This document shows positions 18,814 to 29,036 of a stretch of 64,000 nucleotides of DNA, piece after piece. The translations under genes and the position numbers were made by a program. Every line of letters begins with the position of its first letter. Positions within the stretch are counted from its first letter, which is position 1. This DNA comes from Tritrichomonas musculus. Its lineage: Eukaryota > Parabasalia > Tritrichomonadida > Tritrichomonadidae. The DNA lies in NCBI GenBank assembly GCA_039105265.1, contig JAPFFF010000064.1:620001-684000 (forward strand), in the 5' to 3' direction. A model generated the notes under the pieces. It was not told the origin of the DNA. It did not search any database and saw only the letters and a list, made by a program, of their open reading frames with translations.

Positions 18814-18836
18814 AGAGCTTTAACGAAAACTAAAAG

Positions 18837-19100
18837 AGTAGTTATACATAGTGAAGGGGGGATAGATAACTAGTATAAGCAAATGGGGCTCTCCAGCTTT
18901 GAAAGCTTCCTGAAGAGACGATAATTTGAGGTACTTTGGAGATGTTTTATATTATAGCTCCCTCGCTTTGAAAAGCTCCCTCGCTATAATAAACCATATC
19001 TCCAAACAGCCCCCAAGCAACCCCCACCCAGCCACCCTACACGGAGAGCCCCATTTGCTTATACTAGTTATCTATCCCCCCTTCACTATGTATAACTACT
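18837..19100. repeat. 264-bp inverted-repeat unit at the tip of element B
   Basis: The terminal 58 bp (18837-18894) recurs as a perfect inverted copy at 19043-19100, enclosing about 150 bp that hold a further hairpin (CTCCCTCGCTTTGAAAAGC...). The same unit is at the right tip, 41490-41753, with a few differences in the inner arm. The tip of the unit and the tip of the Polinton are the same base. Confidence 0.9.
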
Positions 19101-19104
19101 TAAT

Positions 19105-19440
19105 ACCAACCTATCTAGCATACTCCTACAGCAACCCATCTCATACTCCACAGCAACCCATCTCATACATCCACTCAAGCAACCCATCTCATGCAATCAT
19201 CTCATGCAATCATCTCAAGCAACCCATCTCAAGCAACCCATCTCAAACAACCATCACACACATCCACTCAAGCAATCCATCTCACACAAATCCACTCAAG
19301 CAATCATCTCAAGTAATCATCTCCCATATCTTGTATCGCAAATCATCTCATGCAACCATCACACACATCCACTCATGCAATCATCTCCCATATCTCATCA
19401 CATACATCTACTCATGCAACCACTTCATGTACACCCGATA
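19105..19440. repeat. 13-14 bp subterminal tandem repeat array, left tip of B
   Basis: Degenerate head-to-tail copies of a unit such as CATCTCAAGCAACC, alternating with 13-bp versions (CATCTCATGCAAT) and TCCACTCAAGCA variants. The strand is strongly C/A rich, unlike its surroundings. The right TIR has a shorter mirrored array (about 41210-41485). No gene is supported here. Confidence 0.88.
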
Positions 19441-19475
19441 CCTACTCAAAAATAAATCTTTAATTGAATCCAAGC

Positions 19476-20222
19476 TTAATGATTCGTTGGTGTGTCAATA
19501 TTAGTTGTCCCTGCAGGTTTAATTTTAATGTTGACAAATAATGGAGACTTTAATATGACAGGTTGGTACATGAAATCTACTAGCCTCATTTCGATGTGTT
19601 TTAGTGAATCGGTAAATGTTTTAATTTTGATTGGTTTAGATGAATCGTAATCAATTATAATAGGTGCCTGTGGTTCTATAACAGTATCAACTGTTGCAAT
19701 CACGGATGGTGTATATTCATGTTCTCCTATAATACTATGTACAGCTTGACCTTGTAGTGATACGAGATATAATCTATTGGCATAATCCAATATTGGCAAA
19801 TCAGGTACAACTGTCTCATTGTTGGCAGGTATAACAACTTCATTCTTTACACTATATAATCCTGTTATCAGTTTAGCTCTATGAGAACCTCTAATGAACG
19901 ATACTTTATGCTGACTCGATAAACTCATTGTCCTACCATCAATATTTTTGAACACAATTATGTTTTGACAACTATTCAAGTATTTAACCAATCCAAGCAT
20001 TGAGTAATAATATGTGTCTTTAAATTCTATCATCAGCGAACGTTCATTATTTCCGTCCTCATATGAAAACATCAAATAGTCATCCTTAGTTACTATCAAT
20101 ATATTCCCCTTTGTATTGATTGAGGAAACATAATACTTCACATAATCACATTTCCAAGGTATGTCTACATTTAGCTTCACCAGACTATAATCTGTTGCAT
20201 TACTATTAACTGAACACAACAT
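19476..20222 (-). CDS. Beta-rich virion protein candidate (minor capsid-like)
   Basis: A 248-aa product starting MLCSVNSNATDYSLVKLNV. I chose this ATG rather than an upstream one because it leaves a 16-bp divergent gap to the fibre gene and removes a long antisense overlap. Alternating strands (DIPWKCDYVKYYVSS, NILIVTKDDYLMFSY) lead to a C-terminal IEMRLVDFMYQPVILK...LFVNIKIKP motif that resembles endings of Polinton minor capsid proteins. It lies between the TIR and the fibre gene. The alternative candidate for penton is 40216-41175; both may be virion parts. Confidence 0.55.
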   Translation of the reverse strand: MLCSVNSNATDYSLVKLNVDIPWKCDYVKYYVSSINTKGNILIVTKDDYLMFSYEDGNNERSLMIEFKDTYYYSMLGLVKYLNSCQNIIVFKNIDGRTMSLSSQHKVSFIRGSHRAKLITGLYSVKNEVVIPANNETVVPDLPILDYANRLYLVSLQGQAVHSIIGEHEYTPSVIATVDTVIEPQAPIIIDYDSSKPIKIKTFTDSLKHIEMRLVDFMYQPVILKSPLFVNIKIKPAGTTNIDTPTNH

Positions 20223-20238
20223 TTTACTATCTGTTAAA
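20223..20238. promoter_or_regulatory. 16-bp divergent intergenic spacer
   Basis: This is the gap between the chosen start of the minus-strand gene and the ATG of the 1719-aa gene. It repeats the very short divergent arrangement seen before the fibre genes of A, C and D, although here the partner gene is different. Confidence 0.4.
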
Positions 20239-23200
20239 ATGTCTATTGTACCATATGCTTTTCGTTGTAATGAAGCAACCAAGTTAAAGGATAAAGGTTT
20301 GTCGATAGAAGTAGCTGAAGATGATGAAGGTAACGAACAATTCAGTTTCACACGAGAGGATGGTGAACCAGTCGCATTCAATAATATATATAGCAAAGCT
20401 GAAGTTGACCAAATGGCATTAGGAAAGGACTTTAAAATTGATTCATTTAAAGATTTAACTATTACTGGTGGGCAAAGCTTACCTGTCTTCGCTGATGGTG
20501 CTACAAATACACAATATTGTACCACTTATAATAAACTGATGGAATTATTGAGAACCAATTTTAATAATCTAACCAAATATATACATGACCTAAATATAGA
20601 TGGGGTCGATTTGAGTGATTTGGCGAACACAGATATATCATTGAGTCAAATGAATTATATCGATAACAACAACATAATTCAACCACACAATCCGTCAAGT
20701 ATAAATGATGTCATCAAAACATACAACTCATCCAATACTTCGATTCAATCATTATTATCTAACATGAATGGGTTTGTGAAGAAATCCGGATTTGAGAATA
20801 CAGATATATATCCTAATGGTCAACTGAATTTATTTGGCTCCTCATTATCAAATAATCTCAATGCAACAAATAATATCAAAACATATGCCAATCTATTCAC
20901 CAGTCTCAATACCAATAATGCAAACCTATTACAAATATTGAATGGTCTTCAAAATGATATATCAACTGCTTCCAATAGTGATATAACAAATCTCTTGAAT
21001 ACACTTGAGAATATGGAGTACCTCGTTGTCCTAAAAATAAATGATAGATATGAGATACGCAAAGTGAAGTGTCAAAAAGCTCCATCAGGTGATGACCTCC
21101 CAGTCGAGCCAACCAAATATGATGTCATCGTGAACCCAGATGATAATAAGGAGTATGATATCGAAGATGTGGATACACTGATTGAAAACAAGTCACCTAT
21201 CAGTCACGATAACATGGATAAAGTTATCAATGTAGTGGTCAAGACATCAAGTTTTATGCTACTTCTATTGAAAAGTACATTCTCTATAACTGGTAAGCTA
21301 TTATCATACACACTCTCAGGGGTATCATCTATGAGTAAGGTAACATACAATACAGCCACATCATTGATGGAATCATTATATTTTAATTCAGGATACATCT
21401 GGCATTATACAGTAGATACATCTGGTAAACTGGTTCGCTACCTAATCACATTTAAGGATAGGGTTGTTGATGCACTACCAACAATTGATTCATCTACAGT
21501 ACATAAAGTATTTGATAACTTTGGTAGTTTCATTAAATGGCTCCAAGAACCTGATAATTTTCTAATATGTGCAGGCACGTTTCAATTGACATTATTACTG
21601 ATTATATATGGAATCAAAATAATATTCAATGAGGAGAAGACCTATAAGAAGCTTAGTCCCATGGAGCATAAATTGAAATTTGAAGAGATGAAGAGAGAGC
21701 ATGCAGCTATAGCAGCTCGCCTCAAGAAGAAAGCTAAACCAACACCCCTTAGTGATGAGATTGATATACTAACGGATGATAACCCATTATTGGATGTAGC
21801 ATCAGTATTTGTTGATACGATTGATTTGGTGAATAATTTATGTGAGGCTCATAATTATGTCATGGATAGATTGGATGAGATACCCGCAGGCGATTCAAAT
21901 TTTGCCAGTGAGGCAGGTATCGATGAATTCATAATTACAAACAAGGATGTATCTTCATTAACAAATACCATTAATAATATCGAATGTAACCTATTAGTTA
22001 TTAATGTTCCTGATGAACAAAAACAAGCCTTCCTCAGCTACAATAGACCAATTTTCAAAATTGTGTTACGAAAGAATGTTATATATGATAGCAAAGGCAG
22101 ATATATTAAAGAGTTCTATATTGTATCCAAAAATAATAAGATACTGTGTCCAGTAATCAAATTTGATTCGTATCAAAATTTCTGTATTATCAATGATAGT
22201 TCTTTAATCGCAACAAGATCCATTGGACCTGCTGACCAAAATGACCTCGATGGTAAGTTTTATATAGCATTTGATAAAAAGTTACCATTTCATCCATATA
22301 AGCTATTCCTCAATGGAGAGTTATCAATTATGAATGAATACACACCAACTCTATTGAAAACGGATAAGCCTATTAAATGTAAAACCATAATTGCTGATAA
22401 TGCGTTGAAGCTTCATAAAAGTGATGTCCACTACTTCTATAAGCCATCCATTATTCAGGATTACATTATACAGGATGAGGATTACTACAAAATTATATTT
22501 GAGGTGCCTGATGATTATACTATACCAGACCAACTCGAATTCAAGTTTACAGAACATTGTTTTGGTAACCATTGGTCATTGAAATGGTGTGCTGATGAGA
22601 CCCATTCCAATAAAGGCTATTGGACAGGTAATAATATCCAAGGTAGACTCAATTCTAAAGTTATCACCAAATGGAATCTTCGACCCAGTAAGAAAACTAA
22701 CGATTGCTACGGTTGCTGGATAACTATTAAGCAAACAGATTTGCACGAGTCGATAATTACAAATGAAGGGAATGGTTTGATGCATTCGCTATTGAAAAAC
22801 TATAAACATGTATTCAAAATTCAAATGAATGATGGTACTATTAGAGATGGTAGTGAATGGAATATGACATATGCTTACGAGAACCATTTAACAGATGGTC
22901 TATCGAACTCGTTACATCCAGGGTATTATGGTACCATCATTTTATATTTATCAATGGATAACACCGAGGGAATTCGAACCGACCTGATTGATAAGATATA
23001 TTTGGATATATATTTGGGGGATTCGATTACTGGCACTAGGTTATCATTCAAACCAGATGGGTTCCATGCTCAAAAGAATGGCAAGGTATATGTTGATGTC
23101 ATCCCAATCCTAGATACGATTGAGAAGATTAGCTATGAATATTCTACTACTAAAATTAATACAGATACCAAAAATATTGAACTATATTTGAAGAAAGATT

Positions 23201-25398
23201 TCACTGACCCCATTGATGAAGTGAATTGGGACCCGTCAACTAACGCATTCAAATATATAATCGACCAACAATATTATGAAGTACTCCCGAGACCAGATGC
23301 CGCGACAACCTTATATACTGATTACAATATAACATCATCTAAGGTCATTACGGCTGATAATATTACTACCATGAGGAGTGATTTGAATGTACTCACTAAC
23401 AACTTTGATGTAGTTAGTTATGATGTTAAAGATTTGACCAGTAGAGTGGATACATTAAATGCAGAAATGGGTGAGACTAAAAGAATTACTCAACACTTGC
23501 AAGATGATATCGACCAGGTTCGAATCGTATCAAATGTAGCCCTGGCATTTGGAGTCATCGGCACGGCTGGTAGCATAGCCAATGTTGGATTGACGTTGTT
23601 TCGAACAGGGTTCACAATCACTAAAGCTGGTATAGATTCAACCATTGAAGGTATATCCCAAGGTGAGCAAGCTTTATATCATCTAGGTGATGGAAGCAAC
23701 CTACCTCCATTAAAAATAGCAAGGTCAACTACAACTGATTTAACTCCAATCATAAATTGGTGCGATGCAGATAAAGTTGCTGTCGAATATACTGATGATG
23801 TTAACAACCCCTCAACAACCATTACAACCTATAGAGATGCTATCGATTTATGCAACCACTTCAGGGAGTCATTGAAACCAGCATTTAGACTATTAGCTGA
23901 AAAAATAAATGAGGTTGAATTTAATACAACCCTACTTGATGATATCTATATTTCCAAAAATAATTTAGTTAGAGATGACACTATTGATATTGTTGGTAAG
24001 CTAGTCAATAAGGATGTTCATCTTGAAGCTGAAGATGTGATTACAAATGGAACTATCAAAGTTAGGCTGATGTTAATGTTTATTAGCGAATTCAATGATA
24101 TAGACTATGAGGAATATATTGTTACAATTACTATAGAGAATGGTAGTGTTAGTCAATATGAAGGTTGCGATTACTTCCCAACATGCACTCTCAATGATAA
24201 GATTATAATCATACCTAATCCCCAAAATGTTAAAGTCAATACTATTACTATCAAGGAGAATACTTGTGTTAGGAGGATGTCATTTACACCAAATGATTTA
24301 GCCTATACCTGTGACATAAATGCTCTTCATAATAAAATTGATGCTATCCATGAACAGACCAAATCTAATGATGCTTCACTAGCTACAATCATAAACGAGT
24401 ACCCCACGGTTGATGAGGTCAATGATGTACTAAAGGAGTATGCATTAAAGAAAGATATACCTGAACCTGTTGATTTAACCAATTATGCTATGAAAAGCAT
24501 TATTCCAGAAATTATTGAGGGGCAAACAACTATTCAATTCAAAATCGTCAATAATACAATTCCTGATTTGGATTACGACACATATCATGAACTGATTGAG
24601 CAATATGGGTTGGATATTGTCTCATCAAACAATTTCTATACGGCTCATTATGTTCACATAGATTATTCGTACAATGACGATGATGACGAACAACCCTCTC
24701 AGATAATTCGTATCGAAGGAAGTAATTCTGGTCTTTGGATACTGTATAGCTCCCATGAATTAATCAATCCAGGAAGTGGTGAAACACCGGAAATTTTATC
24801 ATGTTCAATAACCAAAAATATCGAACCAACAGACAAAAACGCTTATTCAGCAAGATATGTGTCGAACACTTTTGCTTTGAAAACAGATATCCCAGAACCA
24901 GTTGATTTGTCAAATTATGCATTAAAAAGTGATTATGATGAACTGAAGACAAGGATAGAAAATTTGGTAACTGAGAACACAAATTTGAAAGCAACCATAG
25001 AATCTTTTGAATCAAGATTAGCTGCATTAGCGAATAGATTAACGCGAATTAAGTATACATTCAGCGTACCAAATAGTACTAGCATTCGTTACCAATTCGA
25101 ACAACCATTTGATGCATATGAGGCAACCCTCTATTTGACATATCATGAAAACAAAAATAATGTTGCCAGTGAAAAAGAAATTAAAATTAATATATCATTC
25201 AATGTTAAAAATACACCTACGTATGAATACCAATACGAACCAAATAAGATCTGGTTAAACAATATTGAATTTCCATTAAATAGTAGCAATTTAATGGTCA
25301 ATCCAACAGCTAATTTCATATTGATTGGTGGGTCATTCTTTTCATCAAATGGTATCTTAGCTGAAGATAATACCAAGAATGGAATACATTCATTATAA
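20239..25398 (+). CDS. Giant fibre-like protein with two hydrophobic segments
   Basis: A 1719-aa protein. The N-terminus holds SFTREDGEPVAFNNIYSKAEVDQ. A strong hydrophobic segment (FLICAGTFQLTLLLIIYGIKIIF) lies at ~438-462 and a Gly/Ala-rich one (VALAFGVIGTAGSIANVGLTLF) near 1100, flanked by coiled-coil-like heptads. From ~1390 onward it carries the same hinge repeats (LKKDIPEPVDLTNYA) and IPDLDYD...QYGLDIVSSN module as the fibres of A and C, then a coiled coil (LVTENTNLKATIESFESRL) and a private beta-rich end. Membrane segments are unusual for a fibre, so a fused spike/membrane protein is possible. It is convergent with PolB. Confidence 0.6.
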   Translation: MSIVPYAFRCNEATKLKDKGLSIEVAEDDEGNEQFSFTREDGEPVAFNNIYSKAEVDQMALGKDFKIDSFKDLTITGGQSLPVFADGATNTQYCTTYNKLMELLRTNFNNLTKYIHDLNIDGVDLSDLANTDISLSQMNYIDNNNIIQPHNPSSINDVIKTYNSSNTSIQSLLSNMNGFVKKSGFENTDIYPNGQLNLFGSSLSNNLNATNNIKTYANLFTSLNTNNANLLQILNGLQNDISTASNSDITNLLNTLENMEYLVVLKINDRYEIRKVKCQKAPSGDDLPVEPTKYDVIVNPDDNKEYDIEDVDTLIENKSPISHDNMDKVINVVVKTSSFMLLLLKSTFSITGKLLSYTLSGVSSMSKVTYNTATSLMESLYFNSGYIWHYTVDTSGKLVRYLITFKDRVVDALPTIDSSTVHKVFDNFGSFIKWLQEPDNFLICAGTFQLTLLLIIYGIKIIFNEEKTYKKLSPMEHKLKFEEMKREHAAIAARLKKKAKPTPLSDEIDILTDDNPLLDVASVFVDTIDLVNNLCEAHNYVMDRLDEIPAGDSNFASEAGIDEFIITNKDVSSLTNTINNIECNLLVINVPDEQKQAFLSYNRPIFKIVLRKNVIYDSKGRYIKEFYIVSKNNKILCPVIKFDSYQNFCIINDSSLIATRSIGPADQNDLDGKFYIAFDKKLPFHPYKLFLNGELSIMNEYTPTLLKTDKPIKCKTIIADNALKLHKSDVHYFYKPSIIQDYIIQDEDYYKIIFEVPDDYTIPDQLEFKFTEHCFGNHWSLKWCADETHSNKGYWTGNNIQGRLNSKVITKWNLRPSKKTNDCYGCWITIKQTDLHESIITNEGNGLMHSLLKNYKHVFKIQMNDGTIRDGSEWNMTYAYENHLTDGLSNSLHPGYYGTIILYLSMDNTEGIRTDLIDKIYLDIYLGDSITGTRLSFKPDGFHAQKNGKVYVDVIPILDTIEKISYEYSTTKINTDTKNIELYLKKDFTDPIDEVNWDPSTNAFKYIIDQQYYEVLPRPDAATTLYTDYNITSSKVITADNITTMRSDLNVLTNNFDVVSYDVKDLTSRVDTLNAEMGETKRITQHLQDDIDQVRIVSNVALAFGVIGTAGSIANVGLTLFRTGFTITKAGIDSTIEGISQGEQALYHLGDGSNLPPLKIARSTTTDLTPIINWCDADKVAVEYTDDVNNPSTTITTYRDAIDLCNHFRESLKPAFRLLAEKINEVEFNTTLLDDIYISKNNLVRDDTIDIVGKLVNKDVHLEAEDVITNGTIKVRLMLMFISEFNDIDYEEYIVTITIENGSVSQYEGCDYFPTCTLNDKIIIIPNPQNVKVNTITIKENTCVRRMSFTPNDLAYTCDINALHNKIDAIHEQTKSNDASLATIINEYPTVDEVNDVLKEYALKKDIPEPVDLTNYAMKSIIPEIIEGQTTIQFKIVNNTIPDLDYDTYHELIEQYGLDIVSSNNFYTAHYVHIDYSYNDDDDEQPSQIIRIEGSNSGLWILYSSHELINPGSGETPEILSCSITKNIEPTDKNAYSARYVSNTFALKTDIPEPVDLSNYALKSDYDELKTRIENLVTENTNLKATIESFESRLAALANRLTRIKYTFSVPNSTSIRYQFEQPFDAYEATLYLTYHENKNNVASEKEIKINISFNVKNTPTYEYQYEPNKIWLNNIEFPLNSSNLMVNPTANFILIGGSFFSSNGILAEDNTKNGIHSL

Positions 25399-25443
25399 GG
25401 AGGTAGGTACTCAAGTTAGTCATCAGCTAGCCAATCAAAAATA

Positions 25444-28400
25444 TTAAAACTTCATCGTCCTATTAAATTGAGGGAGATTGATTTGCTGATACAATTTATT
25501 TTTGCGAAAACAATTGGCACCATCGAGTAGGTTAAATGTAATCTCCTCACCATTATACATGAGCTCATATAATTCTTCAACACTAATATTATGATGCTTA
25601 CAATAATTGAGAATACATTGTTTAGGAACACCTTTCATTCTAATATGATATCCTTCGTTGCCATTCTCATCGACCAGTATATCTAGATATGATTTCTTAC
25701 CAAGCGCTATCAGTTTACGTGAATGGACTTCGCCAACAGCACCATCAAATCTGTCAAAATCAATATGAAACTGACACATCTGCTTACCAATCAATTGTCT
25801 CCCATATTTTGAATTATATATTTTTGCGATGCGTTCAACATCATCTTCCATAATATGCATGCTATCAGTATCTTGATAATATATATTGATGCCGTGTTGC
25901 TCAGCCGTATTCATAACTCTATTCATAATATGCTTACTCCATGAGAGAACTGATGCCCCAAATTGTGGTAGGTTGAAGTGATTATATATAGGCTTCATCT
26001 TCTTAACATAAACGTTGTTAATATTATCGGTTTCTGTAATCTCACTTATATAATTATAATTCCTCCAGATATAGTTATATATCTTCTCCTTGGGGACGGA
26101 TTTAGTCTCGATTGGAATAGCTTTCAAAATAGACTTACCATATATACTATTGAGGAGCAGCTTAATAGTTTGCTCCAACGGATTACATGCTCGTTGGTAT
26201 CTCAATCTAAGTCTAAATAATTTATCGATGAACTTATTTATAGTTGTATTGAAACCTTCATTGAAATAGTATCCGCGAATGAACTCATAATCGAAATCAT
26301 AAAACTCCATTAAATCCATGAATGCTATCTTGTCGATATAGAAATGGGTGACTGGATTGTTATCAAATATCTTGCTACCATTATCATCCCGATGGAATAC
26401 ATGCCCAAATTTGTAATCAATATCACTCTTACATTTAATTTTTGTAATATTGATTTCTGCAAAAAACGTGTCATATCTCAACAGCTCTTCCTTCGAAACA
26501 TTTGCGGGGATGATCTTAGGCTTGCCCTTGGGTACCCCATTCATAATTCTCATCGCAGATGGATATAAAGACACGGCATCGAAGTCTTGGATGCGCCCCT
26601 CTATGTATTGCTTATCATTATTCGCAGTCATTGTCCTACCTCCGCTAACACATCTCAGGATAAAATTCTGGGGCTTACCACTCAACTCATAGCATCCATT
26701 AAAGCATCCATATCTCTTAGCGAAATCGTATCCAATAGCTGAGATAGATATATAGTTATGAATGTTTAACATATTAATCTTGGTTTCATGAAATATTTTC
26801 ATGAGGTCTTCATTAAATTTCTCCAAGCCCTTCATCAAAACTATGCAATCCTTCTTGCAATAAAATTTCGCATATTTCATAATATCTATATTTAATGAGT
26901 CATACGCATCAGCTATCTTCGCATTTTCAATCAACTGTTTAAAATCTCGTGCAATCTCATGCAAAGATTTCTCATCTTTTTTCTCATCATAATATTGTAT
27001 TTGGAATTCTAACGCTGGCACGATACAACGTTTAATATTATGTTCCGTATATAACTTATAAGCCATGATTTCCTTGTGGACATCTAAGTTGAACATGCTC
27101 GCGAATTTCCTCAAGGGCTTATTAATTAGAGAATAGCTGTTGCGGAACGTTAACGTTTTCACAATCTTGTTATCGATATATTTGTTCATGATGATTTGTA
27201 ATATAGTACCTGCTCGCTCAAGTATCTTGGGCCGCCAACCATATGTGTTCATGAAGAAGCATGCATCATATTTTAGATTGTGAAAGTATGTTAATGATTG
27301 GTCCTGTAAATAATCTAATAGCTGTTCATTAATATTATCTCCTGTGAAAGATATACTGTGAATATATGCACCATCTCTCCAAGCTGTACAATTTAGATAT
27401 GGAACATGAGGAGACACCGTTGAGTTGGTTTCGTAATCGCTATAATAAATCCTACTCCATTGCTTACCGTAATTAGTATCTGTTTTGATAGGTTTGCAAC
27501 ATAGCTCCTCATCATAATTTAAATCGACATAGTCATTGAGATTATTATTGAATTCGGTCGTTGCTAATATATTTAATTCACAATTCTTAATCTCTCTAAA
27601 TAAGTTTAAATCAAACATCTTACGTAGTATAATCATTGGAGTGGTACCTTCATTTTTATATAGAGGGGTATCTTTATTAACACCCTTGATTAGAACTCTC
27701 CTATCAATTGGAATATGAGCAAATTTTTCATCGAGCTCATCTCTATGTTCCAAATAATATGTTGTCGCCATGATATTTTTATTAATCATGTAGTGATTCT
27801 TATATAGGAGTAGGTCGACAGTTCTCACGTAATCCTTTGCCCATGGTTTCTTTCGCGTATCAATTCTAACATTATATTGGTGGCGAGTATCTTTGGATTC
27901 ATCGATACGTCGTATAATGAAGTGGCATTTGAATTCCTTGGCAACACTGATAATACGATTACAAGGAACTCGCTTAGTCCTAATATAATTCCTCAAATGA
28001 TTTATTTCATCTATCTCAAACACACCTGATTGAATACATGCATATACGAAGCAGTTGTCCTTATAATTATTTTTGTCTATGGAACTAAATATATGGTAAT
28101 CTGTCAAATCGATATTGCTCAAATTGATATATGGGAAAAATCCGCCATCATACATGTTTCTAAAATCTTCATCAATCTCAATCTCTTCATTATAAACTGT
28201 ATTCGTATCAGGGTCCAATTTTTGAATCGAAAATGTGGTGGTCTTTTTGAACTTACTTTTAGTTACAAATAATGCTTCGTATCGAACGGGTATAAATGTG
28301 CTGTTGTAGTTGGGATTTACATCACTAGCATCTTCGATCAAATCAACGGTGCCTGCGATATGACCAATCGTGTTATCAATCATCCATTTATCACTCAGGG

Positions 28401-28974
28401 TGAAATATTTATAGGTACCATCGAGTGAGTGAGCTTTGACAACAGGTCTCTCATCACCTTTCAAACTATAACATTTTCTCAACGCCTCACAAAATGCTAA
28501 ACGTTTGTCTTCATCATCTCCTATCAACACATCAAATGATATCCTCCTATTCACGTATAACATATATTCGGTCATATATTTTTGGAAATTGCGTTTATTG
28601 ACAACATCCTTGATTCGTTTCTCATATTGAATTCTCTCATCAGTCTTGGATTGATATAAGTTGATGGGGATGTTTAATATAAGCCTCTCCTCTAATGCGT
28701 TGTCGCGAATACTATTTTTATACTGATTACGTTGCTGAACTCGATTGATATGACTCGATTTGCTTTTACGAATGGTCGCGAATAATTTATTATCATCCTT
28801 ATCAAATGCTCTAATATAATCATCAACGCAAACACCTCTCCTATTAATATGCATACTTATCAATCGATTCGATAACTCACCCTTCAACTCTCTCAACGAT
28901 GCAGTTTTATTAGCGAATCCGGGTAACGATAAGATATCTCTTTTGGTGAGCTTACTCAATAATTTATTTTTCAT
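25444..28974 (-). CDS. POLB: Protein-primed DNA polymerase B
   Basis: A 1176-aa replicative polymerase without HNH insert. It opens with MKNKLLSKLTKRDILSLPGF, a module shared with two other proteins of this element (29783 and 35925). Exonuclease motifs: SDYETNS (~511), FHNLKYDACFF (~566), YCKKDCIVLMKG (~705). Polymerase motifs: DFDAVSLYPSAM (~802), LLLNSIYGKS (~942), YYQDTDSMHIM (~1034). The ~450 residues before ExoI would hold the terminal-protein function. Motif spacing matches known Polinton PolB. It is only distantly similar to the polymerases of A and C, supporting a separate lineage. Start chosen at the first ATG after a GATATATAA leader. Confidence 0.93.
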   Translation of the reverse strand: MKNKLLSKLTKRDILSLPGFANKTASLRELKGELSNRLISMHINRRGVCVDDYIRAFDKDDNKLFATIRKSKSSHINRVQQRNQYKNSIRDNALEERLILNIPINLYQSKTDERIQYEKRIKDVVNKRNFQKYMTEYMLYVNRRISFDVLIGDDEDKRLAFCEALRKCYSLKGDERPVVKAHSLDGTYKYFTLSDKWMIDNTIGHIAGTVDLIEDASDVNPNYNSTFIPVRYEALFVTKSKFKKTTTFSIQKLDPDTNTVYNEEIEIDEDFRNMYDGGFFPYINLSNIDLTDYHIFSSIDKNNYKDNCFVYACIQSGVFEIDEINHLRNYIRTKRVPCNRIISVAKEFKCHFIIRRIDESKDTRHQYNVRIDTRKKPWAKDYVRTVDLLLYKNHYMINKNIMATTYYLEHRDELDEKFAHIPIDRRVLIKGVNKDTPLYKNEGTTPMIILRKMFDLNLFREIKNCELNILATTEFNNNLNDYVDLNYDEELCCKPIKTDTNYGKQWSRIYYSDYETNSTVSPHVPYLNCTAWRDGAYIHSISFTGDNINEQLLDYLQDQSLTYFHNLKYDACFFMNTYGWRPKILERAGTILQIIMNKYIDNKIVKTLTFRNSYSLINKPLRKFASMFNLDVHKEIMAYKLYTEHNIKRCIVPALEFQIQYYDEKKDEKSLHEIARDFKQLIENAKIADAYDSLNIDIMKYAKFYCKKDCIVLMKGLEKFNEDLMKIFHETKINMLNIHNYISISAIGYDFAKRYGCFNGCYELSGKPQNFILRCVSGGRTMTANNDKQYIEGRIQDFDAVSLYPSAMRIMNGVPKGKPKIIPANVSKEELLRYDTFFAEINITKIKCKSDIDYKFGHVFHRDDNGSKIFDNNPVTHFYIDKIAFMDLMEFYDFDYEFIRGYYFNEGFNTTINKFIDKLFRLRLRYQRACNPLEQTIKLLLNSIYGKSILKAIPIETKSVPKEKIYNYIWRNYNYISEITETDNINNVYVKKMKPIYNHFNLPQFGASVLSWSKHIMNRVMNTAEQHGINIYYQDTDSMHIMEDDVERIAKIYNSKYGRQLIGKQMCQFHIDFDRFDGAVGEVHSRKLIALGKKSYLDILVDENGNEGYHIRMKGVPKQCILNYCKHHNISVEELYELMYNGEEITFNLLDGANCFRKNKLYQQINLPQFNRTMKF

Positions 28975-29036
28975 TTATATATCATTAAAAATGGCCCGGT
29001 TTCAAAATCAACTCATTTTTTTATCGCGCTATCAAA

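Larger units (their letters stand above)
18837..19470. repeat. Element B terminal inverted repeat, left
   Basis: 634 bp matching the reverse complement of 41180-41753. The tip begins AGTAGTTATACATAGTG. The inner boundary is at TTTAATTGAATC. The copies differ in length (634 against 574 bp), mainly through different numbers of 13-14 bp units. An open frame runs across it only because the tandem repeat lacks stops; I do not call it a gene. Confidence 0.93.

Noticed and set aside
18831-18836. 6-bp target-site duplication around element B
   Set aside because: Left flank TAAAAG and right flank AAGCCA do not match; only AAG is shared, which is likely chance.
19105-19440. CRISPR-like array
   Set aside because: Units are contiguous 13-14 bp with no spacers; a eukaryotic subterminal minisatellite fits.
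18926-19504. Long open frames across the TIRs of B (also 41176-41664 minus)
   Set aside because: They consist of translated 13-14 bp repeats (Ser/His/Pro/Asn patterns) and part of the hairpin unit; lack of stops follows from the repeat, not from coding.
20223-20525. Upstream extension of the minus-strand gene ending at 19476
   Set aside because: The extension is antisense to the fibre-like gene, with low-quality composition; the internal ATG at 20222 gives a sensible divergent arrangement.
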